Source of the DNA: Bacteroidia bacterium
GTDB lineage: Bacteria; Bacteroidota; Bacteroidia; UKL13-3
Length of the DNA: 13,921 nucleotides
Direction of reading: 5' to 3'
Assembly: GCA_022402405.1 (NCBI GenBank)
Contig: JAKRSG010000198.1
Span: forward strand, 1-13,921
Shown here: piece by piece, positions 6,472 through 13,466 of the stretch
How the letters are laid out: each line of letters starts with the position of its first letter
Position numbering within the stretch: position 1 is the first letter of the stretch
Program-made: the position numbers and the translations under genes
Notes under the pieces: generated by a model
The model's database searches: none
The model's input: only the letters and a program-made list of their open reading frames with translations
What the model was told of the DNA's origin: nothing

Positions 6472-9119
6472 TTTTTATTTGCTTCAATTTGTTTTTTATA
6501 AAACGCTTCAAATTTCTCAATTTTTTTGTCCTTTAAAACTACTTTAAAGTTTTTAGTAGAAATGGCATAATCAATAATAGGATCAGTCATTTTTAACTTC
6601 TTAGTTTTAAAGTTAGTGGCTTCTATAGTTTTGATGTATTCTGTGCAGGCTTTAAAGTTTGCAAACTCTCTAATAGTTATCAATTGATACCCTTCATTGC
6701 TCATAATGGGGTTAACACGTAGGTTCAACTCAGATGCATATGATTCGTTAAAGCTATTAAATGCAGATAGAATTTCGTTTAAATCTTGATTATTATTTTT
6801 AAAGGCAAACACATAATAAAAAGGAGTTTCAGTTTCTAGATCAAAATCCATATCAGGGTCTATTGCCGCTGTTATTTTTTGAGCCTTTTCAACCTTATTT
6901 AAAACCTTAATAAACTCATCAGCCTTGGCCGCTACATCTAGTCCTTTATGTGTATTACTTACTTCTGTTAATGCCTTAAGAAAAGCTTCCTTATTCTGCG
7001 TTTTACCTATACAAAAAGCATATAATAAAGCTACTTTTGGCATTAAAGGATTACCCGGAAATTGTTTTTCTATCAAGTCTTTTTGTTGAATAGCTGTAGC
7101 ATAATCCTCTGCACTATATGCTTTGAACATTTTTTCATATGCTTCATTTAAAGCCTTATTGCTACTGGCTTCGGCAGAAACTTGAACTTTATTTTGCAAT
7201 AATAAACTGTAAGGATTTTCGGGATATTTACTTATGAGAGCACGTTTATTTTCTTCTGCAGCACCATTGTTTTTTAGGTCGATATTACTTTTATATAAGT
7301 AGAAATACGCCTGAGGTTCGTATTCGCTCTCTGGAAATCTATTTTGCAATAAATCATAATATTTTTTCGATTCAGAATAGCTTTTTAAACGGTCGTAATA
7401 AATGCTTCCTAGATTATTGAGTGAAAGAAGCATTCGTTCATTCGAACGCTTTTTTTGCGCAGTAGTTAAAGGAACATCCTTAATCCACTTATCCTTATCT
7501 TGATTGCCCGTTAAGCTGGTATTGGTTTGGTCTGAACCAACTTCTTTTGGCTTTGATTCACCATCCTCAGTAGATTTTTTTTCACTCGTATCTTTTTCAA
7601 CGGTCTCACTCTCTGCCTTTGGTTTTTCTTTGGCAGCAATACGCCAATAATCTTCATTAGCTCTTTGTCCCCATTTTTTATTGGAGAAAAATTCGGCTAA
7701 ACCAGCATTTAAAAGAGCAGAGTTATAGAAGTACCAAGAATTATCGCCACTACCTGGCAAGGTTGGAACTGGTGCTCCAAAAGCATTTTGATTGCTGGCC
7801 ATACTAGCTGCTAGCTTGGCTCTCTTTTTGGCTTCTTTTTCTGCGATTTCGGCCTGACGTTTATTCTCTGCAATCCATGAGTCGATCTTACGCTCTAGTG
7901 CATCTTTACTGAGTACAGAAAGTTTTTGAAGCGAATCTTCCGTTTCATATACTTGGAGGTTTTCTATTAACTCCGATAATACCGTTTTTGTTTCTTTTAT
8001 TTGAGGATAGTTAATATCCTTATCGTCCCAAGCATTTACCGTTGAATCATAATAGGCTTGTGCATTCTTAAATTCTTTTAAATCGAAATATAACTTTGCT
8101 AATTCGTGCAAGGTTAGGGCTTTTTGAGTTTTGTTTTTTAGACTTAAGGCAGAAGATTTTTTAAAATTAGCAATAGCCACTTGATAGTTTTTCTGAGCCA
8201 AATTAATCTTTCCTAATTCATAATAAATTTGATCCAGGTAATCGATATTTTTATCGTCGCTGGCCATTTTCTTCAAGTTCTTTTTAACCCTATCAACCGA
8301 ACGAGGATCATTTATATCGTATATTTTGGTAAGGTTGATATTGGCATTAAAAGCAAAATCATAAGAAGGCACCATAGAGATTACTTTATTAAAATAATAA
8401 CTAGCCTCTGCTTTTTTATCTGCTTGTAGGCAGAGCTGACCCAAAATATAATGATATCTGATTTTTTCTTCCTTGTTTAGTTTTCCCTTAAGTGCCATTT
8501 TTAGATTGTCTATGGCAGAACTATATTTTTCTTGTTTAATATTAATATCTGCTGCAGTAGCATAAATAAGAGCTACATCTTTTTTGGCAAAGTTCTTTTT
8601 AGAAAGCAACAGTCCCATTATGGATTCTGCTTCACCTAATTTTTTTAACCCTACATAATTTCTAGCGATGTAACATGTGCTCGCGTTGGTATAGGTACCA
8701 TCTTTATATTTTCCAATTACATATTGAAAGGTTTCGATAGAGGCAAAATAATCTTGCTTATAAAACCTACTTCTACCCATGGCATAATAAGAATCGTCTG
8801 TATACGAGCCTATGGTATGCAATTGGATGGCTTTAGAGAATTTTTTAATGGCTTCGTCGAGTACATTTCCGGCTGCTTTAGCAGATTCTGCTGTACCTAA
8901 TGGAAACACATCTAAAATTTTCCCAAAATTATCCTGATGCGATTTTTCCATTTGGATAATGGCATCTAATAATTTTTGTTCTCCATTAAAATATACATTA
9001 AACCTGCCCGTAAGCGTATGAAACTTTCGGTTCAACCATTTATCTTTTGTTGGATTACATGCAAGTAAGCCAAAGAGAATTAGCAGCGAAATTACGCCTA
9101 TGTATTTGTTTCTATGCAA
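6468..9119 (-). CDS. porW: Type IX secretion lipoprotein PorW/SprE with TPR repeats
   Basis: An 883-residue lipoprotein. The N-terminus has a signal with lipobox LLAC (lipidated C21), followed by KDKWLNRKFHTLTGRFNVYFNG, the usual PorW/SprE opening. TPR-like helical repeats fill about residues 85-365 (for example YYAMGRSRFYKQDYFASIETF) and 560-700. Between them is WYFYNSALLNAG...EFFSNKKWGQR...DYWR (462-492), a hallmark of this family, then a low-complexity K/E/S-rich linker (about 496-545). The C-terminal part, from FYYVFAF, resembles the small terminal domain of related TPR proteins. PorW/SprE is needed for type IX secretion and, in gliding species, motility; it is thought to link parts of the secretion machine in the periplasm. 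The start is TTG at 9119: an in-frame TAG lies shortly upstream, and no ATG precedes the signal peptide. It is coupled to the PBP gene. Confidence 0.88.
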   Translation of the reverse strand: MHRNKYIGVISLLILFGLLACNPTKDKWLNRKFHTLTGRFNVYFNGEQKLLDAIIQMEKSHQDNFGKILDVFPLGTAESAKAAGNVLDEAIKKFSKAIQLHTIGSYTDDSYYAMGRSRFYKQDYFASIETFQYVIGKYKDGTYTNASTCYIARNYVGLKKLGEAESIMGLLLSKKNFAKKDVALIYATAADINIKQEKYSSAIDNLKMALKGKLNKEEKIRYHYILGQLCLQADKKAEASYYFNKVISMVPSYDFAFNANINLTKIYDINDPRSVDRVKKNLKKMASDDKNIDYLDQIYYELGKINLAQKNYQVAIANFKKSSALSLKNKTQKALTLHELAKLYFDLKEFKNAQAYYDSTVNAWDDKDINYPQIKETKTVLSELIENLQVYETEDSLQKLSVLSKDALERKIDSWIAENKRQAEIAEKEAKKRAKLAASMASNQNAFGAPVPTLPGSGDNSWYFYNSALLNAGLAEFFSNKKWGQRANEDYWRIAAKEKPKAESETVEKDTSEKKSTEDGESKPKEVGSDQTNTSLTGNQDKDKWIKDVPLTTAQKKRSNERMLLSLNNLGSIYYDRLKSYSESKKYYDLLQNRFPESEYEPQAYFYLYKSNIDLKNNGAAEENKRALISKYPENPYSLLLQNKVQVSAEASSNKALNEAYEKMFKAYSAEDYATAIQQKDLIEKQFPGNPLMPKVALLYAFCIGKTQNKEAFLKALTEVSNTHKGLDVAAKADEFIKVLNKVEKAQKITAAIDPDMDFDLETETPFYYVFAFKNNNQDLNEILSAFNSFNESYASELNLRVNPIMSNEGYQLITIREFANFKACTEYIKTIEATNFKTKKLKMTDPIIDYAISTKNFKVVLKDKKIEKFEAFYKKQIEANKK

Positions 9120-9138
9120 TGCTAAAAAGGATTTTGCC

Positions 9139-9146
9139 TATATTTG
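9139..9146 (+). promoter_or_regulatory. Candidate -7 element TATATTTG for the M23-like gene
   Basis: An exact match to the Bacteroidota -7 consensus TAnnTTTG. It lies in the 78-base gap between the divergent porW and M23-like genes and would give a leader of about 45 bases. No TTTG is found at the expected -33 distance; the nearest, at 9105-9108, leaves 30 bases and is too far. On the opposite strand the best I find for porW is TAAAATTG (9167-9160), with one mismatch. Confidence 0.4.
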
Positions 9147-9197
9147 AAAATTAAACGTACAATTTTAACCAAAACTTTTTTATTTCGGCTATAAGTA

Positions 9198-9572
9198 ATG
9201 GAACCTGCAAAGAAAAAATTAATTCACAAATTAAGATATAAGTATAGATTGGTAATTATCAACGACGAATCTTTTGAAGAAAAATTGTCGTTTAAGCTTA
9301 CGCCCATGAATGTTTTTGTAAGTTTAAGTTCTGCTATAGTGTTGTTTACCATTTTAATTGTGACCTTAGTTTTTTATACCTCCATGCGAGAGTTTGTACC
9401 CGGTTATACCGACACTAAAACCAAACGTAATGTTCAGCAATTATTGTATAAAACAGACTCATTGGAGCAAGTTTTAAAGGCAAAAGAAAAATATTATGAG
9501 AACTTCATGAACATTTTGCAGGGAGGCTCGGGCTTAAATGATAGTATCCCTCAACGTAAATCAGCAGAATAA
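9198..9572 (+). CDS. Membrane protein matching the N-terminal half of Bacteroidota M23 peptidases, peptidase domain absent
   Basis: A 124-residue single-pass membrane protein. The cytoplasmic part is basic (KKKLIHKLRYKYRLVI) followed by NDESFEEKLSFKLTPMNVFV. There is one TM helix (about 38-60), then REFVPGY (64-70) and a short heptad-like coil (about 78-108, KTDSLEQVLKAKEKYYENF). This order and wording match, from memory, the first 120 or so residues of the roughly 290-residue M23 (LytM) metallopeptidases of Bacteroidota, which continue into a HxH-containing endopeptidase domain. Here the frame stops after IPQRKSAE, and only 157 bases separate it from the next start, too few for that domain. 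No zinc ligands are present, so it cannot cut peptidoglycan by itself. It is next to a bactofilin, and M23 peptidases are known bactofilin partners, so a bactofilin-binding membrane anchor is my inference. Confidence 0.75.
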   Translation: MEPAKKKLIHKLRYKYRLVIINDESFEEKLSFKLTPMNVFVSLSSAIVLFTILIVTLVFYTSMREFVPGYTDTKTKRNVQQLLYKTDSLEQVLKAKEKYYENFMNILQGGSGLNDSIPQRKSAE

Positions 9573-9573
9573 T

Positions 9574-9600
9574 TTTTTTGGTTCGGCCTGAACCGAAAAA
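9574..9600. terminator. Hairpin after the M23-like gene, possible terminator
   Basis: GGTTC (9580-9584) pairs with GAACC (9590-9594) around the 5-base loop GGCCT. A T-run before it and GAAAAA after it extend the stem to 11 bp with one G-T pair. It begins 2 bases after the M23-like stop codon. The + strand lacks a T-tract after the stem, so it is not a textbook intrinsic terminator; the T-run lies in the stem instead. Confidence 0.5.
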
Positions 9601-9682
9601 TGAAGAGTAATTATATGTACTGATAATGGTGTGTTTTCTGTTATTTTTATAGTTTTTGCTTAATTTTTTAAAAAATAGAAGC

Positions 9683-9690
9683 TATATTTG
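9683..9690 (+). promoter_or_regulatory. Candidate bactofilin promoter, -7 element TATATTTG
   Basis: An exact TAnnTTTG match 39 bases before the bactofilin ATG, identical in sequence to the element at 9139-9146. A TTTG at 9655-9658 could serve as the -33 box, although its 24-base spacing is slightly longer than usual. The AT palindrome TTTTTTAAAAAA (9664-9675) lies between them and may bend the DNA. The gap 9573-9729 holds only this and the hairpin at 9574-9600. Confidence 0.5.
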
Positions 9691-9729
9691 TTGGGTTTGA
9701 TATGTAATCACTCATTTTATAATACAGTT

Positions 9730-10182
9730 ATGGCAATTTTTAATCAATCTAAAAATAATACATTTAATCCTCAAGAGATAAATATCATAAATGCAGGTAC
9801 CAAAATTATGGGAGACTTATCGTCGGAAGGCGATTTGCGCATTGATGGAGGTGTAAGAGGAAATATTGATGTGAGAACTAAATTGGTATTAGGTGCATCT
9901 TCTCAGGTTGATGGAAATGTTAAAGCACAAAATTGTGATATATCGGGTGTTGTAAACGGTAATATTGAAGTGGGTGAGTTGCTAACAATTAAATCGTCGG
10001 CAAAAATTAAAGGTGATATTCTTTGCAGTAAATTGGTTATCGAGGCAGGAGCTATATTTAATGGCAGAAGCAGTATGGGGGCAGAAACAGCTCCCAAAAT
10101 AGAAGACTTTAACAACGTAAAAATTTCGAAACCTTTAGATACAAAAGCTCCCGTTTTAAGTGCAGAAAAAGCCGCAGTTTAA
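9730..10182 (+). CDS. Bactofilin (polymer-forming cytoskeletal protein)
   Basis: A 150-residue protein. Residues 18-117 form the bactofilin beta-helix: short repeating turns rich in G, I and V such as INAGTKIMGDL, GDLRIDGGVRGNID, SQVDGNV and KIKGDI. It has polar unstructured tails at both ends, as in the family. Bactofilins polymerise without nucleotides into cytoplasmic, often membrane-attached filaments that position wall enzymes. I chose the ATG at 9730 because the TTG at 9688 overlaps the candidate -7 element and would add a 14-residue tail unlike the family. The upstream M23-like gene is the probable partner. The 3' end of this gene contains the start of the AtpZ-like gene, in another frame. 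It is not known whether this copy affects cell shape. Confidence 0.9.
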   Translation: MAIFNQSKNNTFNPQEINIINAGTKIMGDLSSEGDLRIDGGVRGNIDVRTKLVLGASSQVDGNVKAQNCDISGVVNGNIEVGELLTIKSSAKIKGDILCSKLVIEAGAIFNGRSSMGAETAPKIEDFNNVKISKPLDTKAPVLSAEKAAV

Positions 10183-10366
10183 TTCCTTTCTTAAATATAC
10201 CAATCAGGCAATACAAATGATTTTGGTTATGGTGGCAGGTAGCTTGGGAGGAAAGTATGCCGATGCTAAAATGGCTAATTCATTTCCAATCTTCACTTTA
10301 ATAGGAGTTTTTTTCTCTGTTTTCGCGGCACTATACCTGGCAATAAAAGATTTTATTAAAAAATAA
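10160..10366 (+). CDS. AtpZ/AtpI-family small membrane protein
   Basis: A 68-residue protein with two TM helices (about 17-34 and 43-63) separated by a short GGKYADAKM loop. KYTNQAIQM, the G-rich first helix, FPIFTLIG and the final LYLAIKDFIKK match the AtpZ pattern. AtpZ-like proteins accompany ATP synthase operons and have been linked to c-ring assembly or divalent cation uptake. The start is GTG at 10160, inside the bactofilin gene, giving a 23-base overlap. The next in-frame ATG (10217) would cut off the conserved KYTNQAIQ segment and half of TM1, so I prefer the GTG. It is separated from the next gene by 118 bases with a likely promoter, so it is probably expressed with bactofilin as well as preceding the ATP synthase. 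Confidence 0.78.
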   Translation: MQKKPQFNSFLKYTNQAIQMILVMVAGSLGGKYADAKMANSFPIFTLIGVFFSVFAALYLAIKDFIKK

Positions 10367-10399
10367 TTCATTAACTCTTCTTTAATCAAACTAAACTAC

Positions 10400-10407
10400 T
10401 ACTTTTG
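10400..10407 (+). promoter_or_regulatory. Candidate ATP synthase operon promoter, -7 element TACTTTTG
   Basis: A match to TAnnTTTG followed by CGGC, a context common at Bacteroidota promoters. It lies in the 118-base gap before the AtpI-like gene and would give a leader of about 70 bases. No clear TTTG lies at the -33 distance. The leader contains the hairpin at 10435-10453 and the palindrome at 10470-10481. Confidence 0.5.
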
Positions 10408-10434
10408 CGGCACCAAAAACAGGAATATTATCCT

Positions 10435-10453
10435 TCAATTAGGTTTTAATTGA
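10435..10453 (+). promoter_or_regulatory. Small hairpin in the ATP synthase operon leader
   Basis: TCAATTA and TAATTGA form a perfect 7-bp stem around the loop GGTTT, in the predicted leader of the AtpI-like gene. The stem is AT-rich and weak. It may be a protein site or have no function. Confidence 0.3.
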
Positions 10454-10469
10454 TTGATTTTTAACTCTT

Positions 10470-10481
10470 TTTTGGCCAAAA
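10470..10481. promoter_or_regulatory. 12-bp perfect palindrome just before the AtpI-like start
   Basis: TTTTGGCCAAAA ends 3 bases before the ATG at 10485. With no loop it cannot fold well in one RNA strand, so if it matters it is more likely a dimeric protein site on DNA or chance in an AT-rich region. Confidence 0.3.
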
Positions 10482-10484
10482 CCA

Positions 10485-10871
10485 ATGAATAAACCTAAAT
10501 TTTTTCCGAGCCTATTTATACTCACAGGAGTGATGGCTTTGTTTATTTTAAGTTTTCAACACCTTCAAAATAAAATTGAGCTTAGTAATTTAGTTTGGCC
10601 GGCCTTAATTTATTTTTTCTTGTTAACAGTGGCCACCTATAAAATTACCAATTCGGGCTTGCCAAAAGATAATAAAACATTCATTACCAGAACATACAGT
10701 GCAATTGGTATACGTTTTATTTTCTCCATATTTCCATTATTTATCTATTTAATTTTCTCACCAGAGCGCCAGTTATCCTTTGCCATAGTATATCTTTTGA
10801 TGTACTTATTTTACACAGCTTTTGAAATTTATTTTCTAGTTGTTAACTTGCGCCCCGATTTAAAGAAATAA
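10485..10871 (+). CDS. AtpI-like four-TM membrane protein of the ATP synthase operon
   Basis: A 128-residue protein with four hydrophobic segments (about residues 8-25, 35-53, 75-92, 96-117) and basic ends. It has the length and four-helix layout of AtpI (UncI), the first gene of many ATP synthase operons, which helps c-ring assembly. Sequence similarity to proteobacterial AtpI is not obvious by eye. Features seen are FITRTYSAIGIRF before helix 3 and FEIYFLVVNLRPDLKK at the end. Its position, 8 bases before atpB, supports an ATP synthase accessory role. A functional link is inferred from topology and place, not from motifs. Confidence 0.65.
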   Translation: MNKPKFFPSLFILTGVMALFILSFQHLQNKIELSNLVWPALIYFFLLTVATYKITNSGLPKDNKTFITRTYSAIGIRFIFSIFPLFIYLIFSPERQLSFAIVYLLMYLFYTAFEIYFLVVNLRPDLKK

Positions 10872-10879
10872 ACCTCTTC

Positions 10880-12025
10880 ATGCAGCACAATAAAAGAAAC
10901 ATTTTCAGTTATTTAATTCAGGTTTTTTTACTTGTATCCTATTTTTCATTTACTGCATTGCAGGTAAATGCTCAAGAACACGGTAATCATTCACACAATG
11001 AAGCAACTCATACGGCTACTGTAGATGCTCATCATGGCGAGGAAACTCATGGCGAGGAAGAGGTTGATGCAGGTAAGTTAATTATGGAGCATATTGCAGA
11101 TGCGCATGACTGGCATATTGCTACCATCGGACATACCCACGTAACCGTTCCGTTACCAATTATCATTAAAGACGCATCAGGCATAAAAATGTTTTCGTCT
11201 TCAAAATTTGAACACGGTCATGCCGCCTACGAAGGTTATAAACTAGCAGAAGGAAAAATTGTGGCAGTAAATGCCGACGGTTCAGAAAATCATGAGGCTC
11301 ACTTTTATGATTTGTCTATCACTAAGAATGTAGCTAGTATGTTTATTTCGGTAATCGTATTATGCTGGATTATGTTTTCGGTAGCTTCTTCATATTCAAA
11401 AAATCAAGGAAAGGCACCAAAAGGCTTAGCCAATTTAATAGAAATAGGAGTGTTATTTATCCGTGATGAGGTTGCAAAACCATCTATTGGTCCGAAATAC
11501 CACAAGTTTTTACCTTATTTATTAACCATATTCTTTTTTATATTCATCAATAACTTATTCGGTTTGATCCCAATTTTCCCAGGGGGAGCAAATGTTACAG
11601 GTAATATTGCCATTACTTTGGTATTAGCATTATTTACTTTTGTGGTAACCTCAATCAACGGTAACAAGAGTTATTGGGGCCACATATTCATGCCGCCGGG
11701 AGTACCAAAGGCTTTATGGGTATTATTAGTTCCAATTGAAATTATTGGAATGCTTAATAAGCCAATTGTATTGATGATTCGTTTATTCGCGAACATCACT
11801 GCTGGGCATATTATTATGTTAGGATTTTTTAGCTTAATCTTCATTTTTGGCGCTATGAGTGAAGGATTAGGTTTAGGAGTTTCGGTATTATCGGTTGCCT
11901 TTACCGTATTCATGAACTTCTTGGAGTTATTAGTAGCCTTTTTGCAGGCTTATGTATTTACATTGCTTTCGGCTTTATATTTTGGTTCAGCCGTAGAAGA
12001 GCATCATCACGAAGAACATCATTAA
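10880..12025 (+). CDS. atpB: F1Fo ATP synthase subunit a
   Basis: A 381-residue membrane subunit that forms the proton half-channels beside the c-ring. The essential arginine is R301 in KPIVLMIRLFANITAGHII; further family signatures are NNLFGLIP (224-231) and the late helix ending VAFLQAYVFTLLSALYFGSA. It is longer than E. coli subunit a because of an N-terminal signal-like segment (about 8-30, likely cleavage after VNA), a histidine- and glutamate-rich stretch (34-60) and an external domain with ADAHDWHIATIGHTHV. The C-terminus also ends in histidines (EEHHHEEHH). I believe such extensions are usual in Bacteroidota AtpB. A 12-base direct repeat, CATGGCGAGGAA (11033-11044 and 11048-11059), encodes HGEE twice. 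The start ATG follows the AtpI-like stop by 8 bases. Confidence 0.95.
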   Translation: MQHNKRNIFSYLIQVFLLVSYFSFTALQVNAQEHGNHSHNEATHTATVDAHHGEETHGEEEVDAGKLIMEHIADAHDWHIATIGHTHVTVPLPIIIKDASGIKMFSSSKFEHGHAAYEGYKLAEGKIVAVNADGSENHEAHFYDLSITKNVASMFISVIVLCWIMFSVASSYSKNQGKAPKGLANLIEIGVLFIRDEVAKPSIGPKYHKFLPYLLTIFFFIFINNLFGLIPIFPGGANVTGNIAITLVLALFTFVVTSINGNKSYWGHIFMPPGVPKALWVLLVPIEIIGMLNKPIVLMIRLFANITAGHIIMLGFFSLIFIFGAMSEGLGLGVSVLSVAFTVFMNFLELLVAFLQAYVFTLLSALYFGSAVEEHHHEEHH

Positions 12026-12059
12026 TCAATAAAATAAAAATCAATTAAACATCACAATT

Positions 12060-12317
12060 ATGACACTATTAAACATTATCTTACAAGCAGTAACAGATCC
12101 AGGATTTGCTAAAATGGGAGCTGGTTTAGGAGCTGGTTTAGCTGCAATTGGTGCAGGTATGGGTATTGGCCGTATCGGTGGTACCGCTTTAGAATCAATC
12201 GCTCGTCAACCAGAAGTTTCAGGCGATATCCGTGCAAACATGATCGTAGCAGCAGCTTTGATTGAAGGTGCAGCATTCTTTGGTATCGTGGTTTGTCTTT
12301 TGATCGTATTGTTATAA
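12060..12317 (+). CDS. atpE: F1Fo ATP synthase subunit c
   Basis: An 85-residue hairpin of two TM helices that forms the rotor ring. Helix 1 has the glycine ladder (GAGLGAGLAAIGAGMGIG, about 20-37), the polar loop has RQPE (49-52), and helix 2 carries the ion-binding glutamate E69 in ALIEGAAFF. The residues after the glutamate are G-A, not the S-T pair of sodium-type rings, so proton coupling is likely. Arginine codons are all CGT, consistent with high expression. A strong hairpin lies just after the stop codon, and an untranslated gap of 92 bases separates it from atpF. Confidence 0.96.
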   Translation: MTLLNIILQAVTDPGFAKMGAGLGAGLAAIGAGMGIGRIGGTALESIARQPEVSGDIRANMIVAAALIEGAAFFGIVVCLLIVLL

Positions 12318-12327
12318 TCGAAATACT

Positions 12328-12364
12328 AAGCAGAGCACACTCCAATAAGGGATGTGTTCTGCTT
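12328..12364 (+). promoter_or_regulatory. Hairpin between atpE and atpF
   Basis: AAGCAGAGCACA (12328-12339) pairs with TGTGTTCTGCTT (12353-12364) over 12 bp with one G-T pair. After one mismatch, TCC (12341-12343) pairs with GGG (12349-12351), counting one G-T pair, leaving the loop AATAA. It starts 10 bases after the atpE stop and is followed by a weak T-rich stretch (CTTTTGTATTT). It could stop part of the transcription or protect the 3' end of the atpE message, either of which would yield more subunit c than the later subunits. Confidence 0.7.
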
Positions 12365-12409
12365 CTTTTGTATTTCCATTATCTCATTAATCATTAAAAA
12401 AAACACAGC

Positions 12410-12904
12410 ATGGAATTAGTAAAACCTGGTCTAGGGCTCGTTTTTTGGATGACCATTACATTTAGTATTGTATTGTTCCTCCTATCAAAATTTGCCTGGA
12501 AGCCAATCTTAAATTCGATTAGAGAGCGGGAAGACTCTATTAATAACGCTTTAAATGCTGCCGAGGATGCTCGTAAGCAAATGAGTGCCTTACAGGCCAA
12601 CAACGAGAAGTTGTTAAACGAAGCGCGTGCAGAGCGTGAGAAGATGTTGAAAGAGGCTCAAGAAATGAAAGATAATATCATTTCTCAAGCTAAGAAAACA
12701 GCCGACGATGAAGCACAAAAGTTAATAGCGAAAGCAAATGCCTCTATAGAATCTGCCAAGTTAAACGCCATGAATGAACTTAAAACACAAGTTGCGGTTC
12801 TTTCGGTTGATTTAGCAGAAAAGGTATTACGCAAGAAAATGGAAGATCGTAGTCAACAAGAAGCTTTTGTAAACGAGAATTTAAAATCAATTACTTTAAA
12901 CTAA
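12410..12904 (+). CDS. atpF: F1Fo ATP synthase subunit b
   Basis: A 164-residue stator subunit. It has one N-terminal TM helix (about 8-26, LGLVFWMTITFSIVLFLL), then the conserved FAWKPI(L) junction, followed by a long charged helix (about 35-150) rich in A, E, K and Q, as expected of the right-handed coiled dimer. The C-terminal VAVLSVDLAEKVLRKKM segment binds the delta subunit. It holds the F1 head still against rotation. Length and pattern are normal for the family. The ATG follows an A-rich tract; atpH begins 1 base after its stop. Confidence 0.95.
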   Translation: MELVKPGLGLVFWMTITFSIVLFLLSKFAWKPILNSIREREDSINNALNAAEDARKQMSALQANNEKLLNEARAEREKMLKEAQEMKDNIISQAKKTADDEAQKLIAKANASIESAKLNAMNELKTQVAVLSVDLAEKVLRKKMEDRSQQEAFVNENLKSITLN

Positions 12905-12905
12905 A

Positions 12906-13457
12906 ATGTCTGAACAAAGAGTATCCGGCAGATACGCCAAATCGTTAATCGACTTATCAATTGAGCAAAAGAAGCTTGAGGTGATTTATGCCGATATGTT
13001 GGCTTTGCAAGCAACACTCGAAGCAAATCCTGCATTGGGATTGTTGTTTAAGAGTCCGATTGTTCAGGGCGACAAAAAACTTGCCGTAGTCCACAAAATA
13101 TTCGCTGCCACTTTTAACCCGTTAACTATTTCTTTCTTAGAGATTGTTATCAGAAAGAAGCGCGAATTTTATATACCTGATATTGCCATTGCTTTTATTG
13201 GGCAATACAACGAAATCAATAAAATTGCCAAGGCCAAAATTACTACTGCTGTTAGTGTAAGTGATGCTGTAATTGGTGAGGTTAAAACCTTTATTGAAAA
13301 ACAAATGGGTAAGAAAGTGATTCTTGAAACCGCAATTAATCCAGAAATTATCGGAGGTTTGGTTATCCAAATGGAAGATAAATTATACGATGCCAGCATT
13401 TCAGGAAAGCTTAGAAAAGCAAAACAAGATTTATTAAATACTTACATTTCAAAATAA
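12906..13457 (+). CDS. atpH: F1Fo ATP synthase subunit delta
   Basis: A 183-residue protein of normal length. The N-terminal helical domain opens with VSGRYAKSLIDLSIEQ, the usual ARRYAxAL-type start, and carries LLFKSPIVQGDKKLAV and LTISFLEIVIRKKR. The C-terminal part has the conserved VILETAINPEIIGGLVIQMEDKLYDASISGKLRK segment. Delta sits on top of the F1 head and connects it to the b stator. One base separates it from the atpF stop, so the two are likely translated together; atpA starts 9 bases after it. Confidence 0.95.
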   Translation: MSEQRVSGRYAKSLIDLSIEQKKLEVIYADMLALQATLEANPALGLLFKSPIVQGDKKLAVVHKIFAATFNPLTISFLEIVIRKKREFYIPDIAIAFIGQYNEINKIAKAKITTAVSVSDAVIGEVKTFIEKQMGKKVILETAINPEIIGGLVIQMEDKLYDASISGKLRKAKQDLLNTYISK

Positions 13458-13466
13458 CATTTCATT

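Noticed and set aside
9573..9729. A hidden M23 peptidase domain after a frameshift in the gene ending at 9572
   Set aside because: Only 157 bases remain, with several stops and a hairpin; the domain would need about 350 bases or more, and no HxH codons are seen.
9688..9729. A longer bactofilin start at TTG 9688
   Set aside because: It lies on the candidate -7 element, and the added residues do not resemble the family; the ATG at 9730 is better.
10210..10219. ATG at 10217 as the AtpZ-like start
   Set aside because: It would remove the conserved KYTNQAIQ segment and the first part of TM1.
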